This document shows, piece after piece, positions 1 to 6,251 of a stretch of DNA of 15,044 nucleotides. The notes beneath the pieces were generated by a model. That model did not search any database, had not been told where the DNA came from, and saw only the letters and a program-made list of their open reading frames with translations. The position numbers and the translations under genes are program-made. Within the stretch, counting starts at the first letter, position 1, and every line of letters begins with the position of its first letter. Source of the DNA: Actinomycetota bacterium (GTDB lineage Bacteria > Actinomycetota > Thermoleophilia > Solirubrobacterales > Solirubrobacteraceae); assembly GCA_005883255.1 (NCBI GenBank), contig VAXS01000135.1:1-15044 (forward strand), read 5' to 3'.

Positions 1-227
1 CGGGGCTCGACGGACTCCACGCCCTCGACCTCCCCGACGAACTCGCGCATCTGGTCGGAGACCTGCGGGCCGATCGGGCAGCCCGGGCTGGTGAGCGTGA
101 ACGTGATCGCGACGTCTCCGCCCTCGACCTCGATGTCGTAGACCAGGCCCAGCTCGACGAAATCGAGCCCCAGCTCGGGGTCGATCACGTTCGTGAGCGC
201 TTCGGTGACTTCTTCGACGGTGGGCAT
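1..227 (-). CDS. MIP18/SufT-like (DUF59) Fe-S cluster assembly protein, partial
   Basis: Reading the minus strand from the ATG at 225-227 gives about 75 residues before the window edge cuts the gene; the family is usually about 100 residues. An early DPELG (residues 16-20), then LGLVYDIEV, then a TSPGCP motif with Cys50, are the hallmarks of the MIP18/PaaD/SufT family. Members help deliver or mature iron-sulfur clusters in the cytoplasm, and the Cys in TSPGCP is the conserved functional residue. A GGAG lies four bases before the ATG and supports this start. A TAGACT hexamer at 243-248 (minus strand) could be its -10. The gene is divergent from the STAS gene. The family call is firm; the exact client or partner (SUF operon or otherwise) is not visible. 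Confidence 0.85.
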   Translation of the reverse strand, partial: MPTVEEVTEALTNVIDPELGLDFVELGLVYDIEVEGGDVAITFTLTSPGCPIGPQVSDQMREFVGEVEGVESVEP

Positions 228-239
228 CTAACTCCGGGG

Positions 240-269
240 TTGAGTCTAAACGCCTCCGTTCGCTAGGTT
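240..269 (+). promoter_or_regulatory. Candidate sigma-70-type promoter for the STAS gene
   Basis: TTGAGT (240-245) and TAGGTT (264-269) are separated by 18 bases. The TAGGTT resembles the TAGNNT -10 elements seen elsewhere in the window. The start point would fall near 276-277, upstream of the first ATG (304). Inference from motif match only. Confidence 0.35.
243..248 (-). promoter_or_regulatory. Candidate -10 element of the DUF59 gene
   Basis: The minus strand reads TAGACT, a good actinobacterial -10 hexamer, 15 bases upstream of the ATG of the Fe-S assembly gene. It overlaps the candidate plus-strand promoter, so the two divergent genes may compete for polymerase. No convincing -35 is visible. 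Confidence 0.3.
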
Positions 270-303
270 CCGCGCCATCGTCCGCTACGACGACCAGCAC
301 CGG

Positions 304-573
304 ATGCTGCGCTGTTCCGGCGACGAGGACCTGGCCACGCAAGGATTGCGGCGCCGGGCGTTCGCCTGCGCGCTGAAGAGCGAAGGCGACGTCGTGGTGG
401 ACCTCAGCGAGCTGGCGTTCGCCGACTCGTCGCTGATCTTCGACCTGGCGATACTGGCCCAGCGCATGCGCTCCCACGGGCGCCGCCTGCGGGTGCGCCA
501 GCCCCAGCCCCAGGTCGCCCGTCTCATCGAGCTCGTCGGCCTGCACCGCCAGCCGGGCGTCGAGCTCGCGTAG
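304..573 (+). CDS. STAS-domain protein (anti-anti-sigma factor-like)
   Basis: From the only usable ATG the product is 89 residues. VVVDLSELAFADSS (residues 30-43) is the core of a STAS domain, and the DSS at 41-43 contains the serine that is phosphorylated in SpoIIAA/RsbV-type anti-anti-sigma factors. The usual Gly after the serines is Leu here. Such proteins bind anti-sigma kinases and so free SigB/SigF-class sigma factors; a sigma factor of that class lies about 11 kb downstream, but a functional link is inference. The domain looks short at the N-terminus. The 9 to 17 in-frame codons before the ATG read like the missing first strand (AIVRYDDQHR) but contain no ATG, GTG or TTG, and no Shine-Dalgarno sequence precedes the ATG. 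The true start is therefore uncertain, or the 5' end is damaged. Confidence 0.7.
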   Translation: MLRCSGDEDLATQGLRRRAFACALKSEGDVVVDLSELAFADSSLIFDLAILAQRMRSHGRRLRVRQPQPQVARLIELVGLHRQPGVELA

Positions 574-598
574 CTGGCTTTCGCCGGCGCGGCTTCCG

Positions 599-604
599 TA
601 GCCT
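599..604 (+). promoter_or_regulatory. Candidate -10 element, near-leaderless fxsA transcript
   Basis: TAGCCT ends nine bases before the fxsA ATG at 614, which would place the transcription start at or next to the start codon. No Shine-Dalgarno sequence is present, in keeping with leaderless translation. The -35 is weak. Confidence 0.35.
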
Positions 605-613
605 TAGCTAGCG

Positions 614-1090
614 ATGCTCCTGCTGCTGATCCTGGTCTTCATCGCCCTCCCGATCGCGGAGCTGTACGTGATCATCCAGGTGGGCGAGGCGATCGGCGCG
701 CTGCCCACGATCGCGATCCTGGTGGCCGACTCGATCGTGGGGTCGCTGCTGCTGAGGACGCAGGGGCGGGGCGCCTGGCGGCGGTTCCGGGCGGCGCTGG
801 CGGAGGGACGCGTCCCGGCGCGTGAGGTGCTCGACGGCGCGCTGGTGATCTTCGGCGGCGCGTTCCTGATCACGCCGGGCTTCATCACCGACGCGCTGGG
901 CGTCGTGCTCCTGCTCCCGCCCACCCGGGCGGTGGTGCGGCGGGCGCTGGTGCGCGTGTTCTCACGGCGGTTCGTGGTCTCGGTGGCGACCGGCCGGAGG
1001 CGCCGCCCGGGCCGGCCCCCGCCCCCTCGCCAGGGCTATGACGTCGAGGGCGACGCCACCGAGGTCGATCCCCCGCACCTGCGCTCATGA
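614..1090 (+). CDS. fxsA: FxsA family membrane protein
   Basis: The 158-residue product opens with a hydrophobic helix (about residues 2-20), followed by a second (about 27-46, containing ADSIVGSLLLRTQG) and a third (about 76-100, with FGGAFLITPGFITDALGVVL). This order and the GxxLLRxQG and L(I/L)TPGFxTD motifs are typical of FxsA, an inner-membrane protein whose overexpression relieves F-exclusion of phage T7 in E. coli; its normal role is unclear. The C-terminal tail is basic and proline-rich (about residues 110-158), as is common in actinobacterial members. The stop overlaps the ATG of the next gene (ATGA at 1087-1090), so the two are probably translationally coupled. Confidence 0.88.
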   Translation: MLLLLILVFIALPIAELYVIIQVGEAIGALPTIAILVADSIVGSLLLRTQGRGAWRRFRAALAEGRVPAREVLDGALVIFGGAFLITPGFITDALGVVLLLPPTRAVVRRALVRVFSRRFVVSVATGRRRRPGRPPPPRQGYDVEGDATEVDPPHLRS

Positions 1091-1983
1091 TCGAGGCGGA
1101 GCACGAGGGCCTGCGTCTCCCGCGGGAGGGCGCGGGCGAGGGCCACTCCGACGCGGTGACGTTCGCGTTCGGGGAGGGCGAGGCGGAGCTGTTCGGGCTG
1201 GCGCGCATCGGACTGCAGCCGCGGGAGGGGTCCGCCGCCGCCGCCAGCGCGCTGGCGCTGCTGTTCTCGGCCGGCGAGGTGGTGACGGCCCTCGCGGAGG
1301 GAGACGTGGAGGTGGCCGAGCCGAGCTGGGCGGACGTGGCCGTCGACGGCCTGCGGATGGAGACGACCGAGCCCCTGCGGGCCTGGCGGGTGGCGCTCGA
1401 CGCCGCCGGGAGCGGGTTCGACCTGCGGTTCGCGGCGGTTTCGCCGCCGGTGGAGCTGGCCGCGCTCGGGGGCATGGAGGGCTACGAGCAGCTGTGCCGC
1501 GTGGAGGGCACGGTCACGGTGGAGGGCGAGGCGCGGCCGATCGCCTGCCTGGGCCAGCGGGGCCATGGCTGGGGCGCGCCCGACTGGTCGGAGCTGGAGC
1601 TGGCGCGGACCGTGACCGCCTGGTGGGACGACTCCCACGCGCTCACGCTGAGCGCCATTCGACCCGCGGGCGCGCGGGAGCACGACCAGGAGGCGCTCAG
1701 CGCGTTCCTGGTGGACGCGGGCGAGGCCGAGGACGAGGCGGCGGTGCTGCGGGTGGCCGAGCCGCGGCTGTCCACGACCTATGACGCGCAGGGCCGACAG
1801 CGCCGGGCGGGACTGGAGCTGTGGGTGGCCGAGGAGGACGAGCTGCCCCGCCGGGCGGCCGGCCAGGTGGCGTGCGGGACGTCGCTGGAGCTGGGGCGGC
1901 TGCGGCTGGACTGCGCGTTCTTCGACTGGCGCATGGAGGGGCGGGTGGGCGTCGGCCGCTACGACATCGTGAGGCGGGCGTGA
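1087..1983 (+). CDS. Lipocalin-like (AttH/CrtC-type) protein of unknown function
   Basis: The protein has 298 residues with no signal peptide and no membrane segment. It is rich in acidic residues and alternating beta-strand-like stretches. The motif GQRGHGWGAPDW (about residues 155-166) resembles the G-x-R-x-H-x-W-G-x-R-D-W signature of the AttH/CrtC/DUF7064-type double-lipocalin families, which include carotenoid hydratases and many uncharacterised actinobacterial proteins. This is family-level recognition from one motif, so no substrate is proposed. The start overlaps the fxsA stop (ATGA) and its stop overlaps the GTG of the next gene (GTGA at 1980-1983), placing it mid-operon. A smaller beta-rich hypothetical protein of another family remains possible. 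Confidence 0.6.
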   Translation: MIEAEHEGLRLPREGAGEGHSDAVTFAFGEGEAELFGLARIGLQPREGSAAAASALALLFSAGEVVTALAEGDVEVAEPSWADVAVDGLRMETTEPLRAWRVALDAAGSGFDLRFAAVSPPVELAALGGMEGYEQLCRVEGTVTVEGEARPIACLGQRGHGWGAPDWSELELARTVTAWWDDSHALTLSAIRPAGAREHDQEALSAFLVDAGEAEDEAAVLRVAEPRLSTTYDAQGRQRRAGLELWVAEEDELPRRAAGQVACGTSLELGRLRLDCAFFDWRMEGRVGVGRYDIVRRA

Positions 1984-2720
1984 ACCGGGTCGAGGCCCTC
2001 ATAAGCGACTTCGGTGGAGTTCTCACCACTCCGCTGGTCGACGCGTTCCTGGCCATCCAGCGCGACTCGGGCATCCCCCTGGGCGCGCTGGGCCAGGCGA
2101 TGGCGGCGCTGGCGGCGGAGGACGGCGGCAACCCGCTGTACGCGCTGGAGACCGGGCACGTGAGCGAGCGCGAGTTCCTGTCCCGGCTGGAGCGCGCGCT
2201 GGGCGAGCAGCTGGGGCGCGACGTCCAGATGACCGGGTTCAGCGAGGCCTGGTTCTCGCACCTGCACCCCAACCGCGAGCTGCTCGACTACATGGGGGCG
2301 CTGCGCGCGCGGGGGCTGCGCCTGGCGCTGCTCACCAACAACGTGCGCGAGTGGGAGCCGCTGTGGCGGGCGAAGCTGCCGGTGGACGAGCTGTTCGAGC
2401 TGGTGGTGGACTCGGCCTTCGTGGGCCTGCGCAAGCCCGACCCGGCGATCTACCGGCTCACCCTGGAGCGGCTGGCGCTGCCCGCGGAGGCCTGCCTGTT
2501 CGTGGACGACAACGAGCAGAACGTGGCGGCGGCCCGGGAGCTGGGGATCCGGGCGGTCTGGTTCCGGTCCACCGACCAGGCGATCCTGGTACGCGCACGA
2601 GTTCGACTGGACCGGTCGGTACGTGGGCGTCCGCCGCTGCCCCACCGAGGAGATCCTCGACGCCCTGTCCGACGACGAGACGACGCGGCGCGAGGTGCTC
2701 GGGCCCTAGGGTCCTACTAG
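1980..2720 (+). CDS. HAD-superfamily (DFGGVL-type) phosphatase with a frame-switched 3' end
   Basis: The GTG at 1980 overlaps the previous stop. The product carries the haloacid-dehalogenase motifs in order: D10 in SDFGGVLTTP, T119 in LLTNN, K152 in LRKPDPAIY, and D176/D177 in LFVDDNEQN. The Gly in place of the second motif-I Asp is typical of the subfamily related to the epoxide hydrolase N-terminal phosphatase and to haloacid dehalogenases. The HAD fold should be nearly complete at about residue 202 (RAVWFRSTDQAI). After that the original frame becomes Arg-rich with poor third-position GC and runs to a TAG at 2718-2720 (246 residues). The +1 frame instead looks coding from 2587 to a TAG at 2707-2709. 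Either an indel or sequencing error has occurred, or the tail was acquired by fusion. The enzyme core is probably intact; the substrate is unknown. Confidence 0.75.
   Translation: MNRVEALISDFGGVLTTPLVDAFLAIQRDSGIPLGALGQAMAALAAEDGGNPLYALETGHVSEREFLSRLERALGEQLGRDVQMTGFSEAWFSHLHPNRELLDYMGALRARGLRLALLTNNVREWEPLWRAKLPVDELFELVVDSAFVGLRKPDPAIYRLTLERLALPAEACLFVDDNEQNVAAARELGIRAVWFRSTDQAILVRARVRLDRSVRGRPPLPHRGDPRRPVRRRDDAARGARALGSY
2587..2709 (+). other. Coding-like tail in the +1 frame of the HAD gene
   Basis: From 2587 the frame one base ahead of the HAD frame encodes 40 residues beginning WYAHEFDWTGRYVGV and ending TTRREVLGP before TAG at 2707-2709. Nearly every codon ends in G or C, as in the true genes here, while the HAD frame loses this pattern over the same bases. 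No start codon for a separate gene is visible just upstream in this frame. The piece is best read as the real C-terminus of the HAD gene after a one-base shift near 2581-2587, or as the remnant of a fused gene. I do not recognise the tail. Confidence 0.55.
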
Positions 2721-2730
2721 TTCTCCGAGC
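2697..2730. terminator. Possible bidirectional terminator hairpin between convergent genes
   Basis: GCTCGG (2697-2702) pairs with CCGAGC (2725-2730) around a loop containing the palindrome CCCTAGGG (2704-2711) and the stop codons of both convergent genes. There is no T-tract, as is common in such GC-rich genomes, so function is a guess. Confidence 0.3.
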
Positions 2731-3172
2731 CCAGCCGGTCCCAGCAGTACAGCTCGAGGCACTCCCGGGCCAGCTCGCGCGCCCGCGCGCGCGTGAGCCA
2801 CGGGAGCACGGTCTCCAGCGCCTGCTCCTCGGCCACGCCGGCCTCGAAGGCCTCCTCGCCGCGGAACCCGGCCGCGATCTTGAGCGCCTCGCGGCGGTTG
2901 TCCCCCAGGCTGGGGAAGACGTTGACCAGGAACTCCTTGTTGGCGATCGGCTGGCCCACCTCCAGCGACCCGTGCCAGGCCGCCAGCAGCGACAGGTCGT
3001 GCTCGTCGAGGTCGGCAAGGGCCTTGGCGTAGTGGGAGACGAGCTCCTCCTCAGGGATCTCGTCCACCCAGGCGCGCACGAGCTCGCCCAGCAGCTGGCG
3101 GCGAGCCTCCTTGCCGACGGACTCGGCGATCACGCGGATGGCGTCCTTGGGTTCGATGAAGCAGAGGGTCAT
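2717..3172 (-). CDS. Uncharacterised helical protein, 151 residues
   Basis: I do not recognise this family. The chosen start is the ATG at 3170-3172, giving MTLCFIEPKDAIRVIAES. The longer open frame upstream is Arg/Ser/Pro-rich and overlaps the promoter side of the next gene, so it was not used. The protein is predicted to be soluble and almost wholly alpha-helical, acidic, with no signal peptide or membrane segment. There are Cys residues at position 4 and in the C-terminal ELYCWDRLGSEN. It is convergent with the HAD gene, with stops only bases apart, and divergent from the AddAB-like operon, with 100 bases between start codons. That divergence suggests shared control with DNA repair but does not show a function. 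Confidence 0.65.
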   Translation of the reverse strand: MTLCFIEPKDAIRVIAESVGKEARRQLLGELVRAWVDEIPEEELVSHYAKALADLDEHDLSLLAAWHGSLEVGQPIANKEFLVNVFPSLGDNRREALKIAAGFRGEEAFEAGVAEEQALETVLPWLTRARARELARECLELYCWDRLGSEN

Positions 3173-3272
3173 CGGCGCTCGCTTGCCGTGGTCGTGGACG
3201 GTGGCTGGGAAGGTACGACGGCGCGCGGACGGCACCGTGCGGACCGTCGGGCCGCTGCGCGACGATGGGACC

Positions 3273-6251
3273 GTGCCGCTCACCCTGGTCACCGGACCCG
3301 CCAACGCCGGCAAGGCGCGGCTGGTCCTGGACGGCCTGCGCGAGCGGTTGGCAAACGACCCGATCCTGGTCGTGCCCACGATCCGCGACGCCGACGCCTA
3401 CCGTCGGGAGCTGGCCGCCGGCGGCGCCACGTTCGGGCTGGGAGTGGTGCGCTTCGCGGGCCTGGCCCGGGAGATCGCGCGACGCGCCGGGGTGGGCTCC
3501 CGGGCGCTGCGGCCGGCCCAGCGCGAGCGGCTGGTGGCGGTCGCGGTCGAGCGCGCAGGGCTGCGGACGCTGGCCCCCGCGGCGGGAACGCCGGGCTTCG
3601 CGGCGGCCGCGGGCGCGCTGATCGCCGAGCTGCAGCGGGAGCGGGTGACGCCGGCCCGCCTGGCCGAGGCGCTGGGCGCCTGGTCGGGCGACGACCCGGC
3701 GCGCTCGGCGCACGCCGGCGAGGTGGCCGCGATCTACTCGGAGTACCGCCGCCTGCTCGACCGCCTGGGCCGGGCGGACGAGGAGCTGCTGGCCTGGCGG
3801 GCGCTGGAGGCGCTCGCCGCGGCGCCAGGGTCGTGGGGGGAGACGCCGGTGGCGCTGTACGGGTTCGACGACCTGACCGGGCTCGAGCGCGAGGCGGTGG
3901 CGGTGCTCTCGGGACCGGCGGGCGCGGACGTCACGGTCGGGCTGACCTGGGAGGACCGGGTCGCGCTGGCCGGCCGCGGACACACGCTCGGCGCGCTGCG
4001 GCCGCTCGCGGGCCGCCACGTCGAGCTGCCCGCGAACGCCGAGTACTACGCCCCCGCCTCCCGCGCCACCCTGCACGACCTGGAAAGGAGGCTCTTCGAG
4101 CCCGCGGCGAACGGCGCCGCCCGGCGGGACGCCGTCGGCGCGGCCCGCCCGGAAGCCGCCGGAGGCCCGCCCTCCCCCGACCCCGCCGTCCGCCTCCTCT
4201 CCGCCGGGGGCGAGCGCGCGGAGGTCGAGCTCGTGGGCGCGGAGGTCGTCGAGCTGCTGCGCCGGGGGGTCCCGCCGGCCGAGATCGCCATGGTCTTTCG
4301 CTCGCCCGCCGCCTACGCCGGCCTGGTCCGCCGGGTGTTCGGCGACTACGGCATCCCGGTCAGCGTCGGCGCGCGGCTGCCGCTCGCCGACACGGCGCTC
4401 GGGCGCGGGTTCACGGCGCTGCTGCGCTGCGCGCTGGCGCCAGACGCCCCCGCCACCGACCTGCTCGCCTACCTCCGCACCCCGGGGCTGCTGAAGCGCC
4501 CCCAGCTGGCCGACGAGCTGGAGGCGACCGTGCGGCAGGAGGGCATCGTCGACGCCGCCGCCGCGCGCAGCGCCTGGGAGGAGCGGCGCTGGTCGCTGGA
4601 CGCCCTGGACCGGCTCCGCCAGGCCGCCGACGCCGGCCCCGTCGCGCTCCTGGAGCGCGCCGGCGTCGAGCTGCAGTCGCTGTTCGCCGCCCCCCGGCGC
4701 CGCGCCGCCGCCCGACTCGACGCCGACGAGCTTCCGGACGCCCGCGCGTTCGTGGCCGGCAGCGCCGCGCTGGCCGAGCTCGCCGAGCTGGCGCGCGCCG
4801 ACGCGGCGCTGGCGCCGCCGCCCTCGAGCCTGGCGGACGTCGTCGGACGCGTGGAGGTGCCGGGCGAGGGCGACCCCGACGCGGTGCAGGTCCTCGACCC
4901 CCTCGCCCTCCGCGCCCGGCGGGTGCGGGCGCTGTTCCTGTGCGGGCTGCAGGAGGGGGAGCTGCCGCGGCCCGGTCGGGGCGAGCCGTTCCTGCCCGAC
5001 CCGCTCCGGCGGGAGCTGGCCCGGGCCACCGGACTCGTCCTGCGCGAGCACGAGGACGCGCTGGCCGACGAGCGCGCGCTGTTCTACGCCTGCGTCTCGC
5101 GGCCCGAGGAGGCGCTGGTCCTCTCCCACCGCACCTGCGACGAGGAGGGGCGGCCGGCCGTGCGCTCGGCGTTCGTGGACGACATCCGTGCGCTGTTCGG
5201 AGACGAGCTCGATGCCGCGCTGCGCACCCGGCCGCTGGCCCAGGCCGCCTGGCCGGGCGCGACGGCCCCCACCCCGCGCGAGCAGGCCCGCGCGCGGGCG
5301 GCCGCCCGCGGTCGGACCCAGGGGGCTCGGCCGCCCGCGATCGCGCCGCTGCGCCATCCCGCGGTGCTGTCGGCGCTGCGCGCGCGCGACGCCTGGTCGG
5401 CGGGCCAGCTCGAGCGCCACGCCAGCTGCCCGGTCAAGTGGCTGGTGGAGAGCTGGCTGGTGCCCGACCGCCTGGAGCCCGAGCCCGAGCCGCTGGCCCG
5501 GGGCAACGCCGCCCACCGGCTGCTGGAGGCCACCCTGCGGCGCCTGCGCGACGAGACGGGGTCGGCCCGGCTCAGCCAGGCCAACCTCCCGCGCGCGCGA
5601 GAGCTCCTGCGCGAGGAGCTGGCCGGCCGCGGCGCCGAGCTCGTGCGGCTCTCCACCGTTCCCGCTCGCCGGCGCAGCGAGCTGCGGCGACTGGAGGCCG
5701 ACCTGCTGCGCTACCTGCGCCGGGCCGCCGAGGCGGACAGCCCGCTGGAGCCCGAGTACCTGGAGCTGGAGTTCGGATCCGAGCGCGCCCGCGACCCGCG
5801 CCTGCCCACGCTCCAGCTGGAGGACCTGCGCGTTCGCGGGCGCATCGATCGCGTGGACGTCGCGGACGGCCAGGCCGCGGTCTACGACTACAAGGGCTCC
5901 AGCGCCCACGGCGCCCGGACCTGGCTGGACGAGGGGCGCCTGCAGGTGGGGATCTACATGCTGGCGGTGCGCGAGCTGCTGGGGCTGGACCCGATCGGCG
6001 GGCTCTACCAGCCGCTGGCCGGCCGCCAGCGGGCGCGCGGCGCGGTCCGGGACGACGGCGAGCTGGCCGACGGCGCGGTGCGCACGGACCGGCTGAGCCC
6101 GGCCGAGCTCGACGAGCTGCTCGCCGGCGTGGCCGCCCGGGCCCGCGAGGTGGCGGAGGCGATCGCCCGGGGGGAGCTCGAGGCTCGGCCCGCGACCTGC
6201 GGCTGGGACGGCCACTGCCAGTACCCGGGAGTGTGCCGGTGCGAGTCGTGA
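3273..6251 (+). CDS. addB: AddB-like subunit: degenerate helicase with C-terminal Fe-S PD-(D/E)XK nuclease
   Basis: From the GTG at 3273 the product has 992 residues and begins PLTLVTGPANAGKA. This is a Walker A-like loop whose usual Thr/Ser is Ala, and no DExx Walker B follows, so the helicase half is probably inactive in ATP hydrolysis. AddB landmarks follow: ALYGFDDLT (about residue 195), FLCGLQEGELPR (about 554) and FYACVSRPEEALVLS (about 603). The C-terminal RecB-type nuclease is complete: H748, D859 in GRIDRVD, D872-x-K874 in VYDYKG, and a Q-x-x-x-Y. C719 (SCPVKW) with C976, C982, C988 or C990 near the end would hold the Fe-S cluster. With the next gene it should form the complex that resects double-strand breaks for RecA. 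The start is set by the Walker A position; an in-frame GTG at 3237 is an alternative. The resemblance to mycobacterial AdnAB should be kept in mind for naming. Confidence 0.8.
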   Translation: MPLTLVTGPANAGKARLVLDGLRERLANDPILVVPTIRDADAYRRELAAGGATFGLGVVRFAGLAREIARRAGVGSRALRPAQRERLVAVAVERAGLRTLAPAAGTPGFAAAAGALIAELQRERVTPARLAEALGAWSGDDPARSAHAGEVAAIYSEYRRLLDRLGRADEELLAWRALEALAAAPGSWGETPVALYGFDDLTGLEREAVAVLSGPAGADVTVGLTWEDRVALAGRGHTLGALRPLAGRHVELPANAEYYAPASRATLHDLERRLFEPAANGAARRDAVGAARPEAAGGPPSPDPAVRLLSAGGERAEVELVGAEVVELLRRGVPPAEIAMVFRSPAAYAGLVRRVFGDYGIPVSVGARLPLADTALGRGFTALLRCALAPDAPATDLLAYLRTPGLLKRPQLADELEATVRQEGIVDAAAARSAWEERRWSLDALDRLRQAADAGPVALLERAGVELQSLFAAPRRRAAARLDADELPDARAFVAGSAALAELAELARADAALAPPPSSLADVVGRVEVPGEGDPDAVQVLDPLALRARRVRALFLCGLQEGELPRPGRGEPFLPDPLRRELARATGLVLREHEDALADERALFYACVSRPEEALVLSHRTCDEEGRPAVRSAFVDDIRALFGDELDAALRTRPLAQAAWPGATAPTPREQARARAAARGRTQGARPPAIAPLRHPAVLSALRARDAWSAGQLERHASCPVKWLVESWLVPDRLEPEPEPLARGNAAHRLLEATLRRLRDETGSARLSQANLPRARELLREELAGRGAELVRLSTVPARRRSELRRLEADLLRYLRRAAEADSPLEPEYLELEFGSERARDPRLPTLQLEDLRVRGRIDRVDVADGQAAVYDYKGSSAHGARTWLDEGRLQVGIYMLAVRELLGLDPIGGLYQPLAGRQRARGAVRDDGELADGAVRTDRLSPAELDELLAGVAARAREVAEAIARGELEARPATCGWDGHCQYPGVCRCES
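6227..6231 (+). promoter_or_regulatory. Ribosome binding site deciding the addA-like start
   Basis: GGGAG lies seven bases before the GTG at 6239, ideal spacing. The competing GTG at 6248, which would make a GTGA overlap with the upstream stop, is 16 bases away. This favours 6239. Confidence 0.5.

Noticed and set aside
3173..3379. N-terminal extension of the 151-residue minus-strand gene
   Set aside because: Arg/Ser/Pro-rich, with no coding-like third positions, and it would overlap the start of the AddB-like gene.
3051..6215. Antisense open frame of over 1,000 codons opposite the AddB-like gene
   Set aside because: Low-complexity Arg/Gly/Gln/Val text with no motif; produced by the high third-position GC of the sense gene.
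2351..6238. Very long open frame running in the addA frame through the upstream genes
   Set aside because: It is the shadow of the true genes in a GC-rich genome: Arg/Gly/Pro-rich text with no domains, while the AddB-like protein occupies another frame of the same strand. Real coding starts at 6239.
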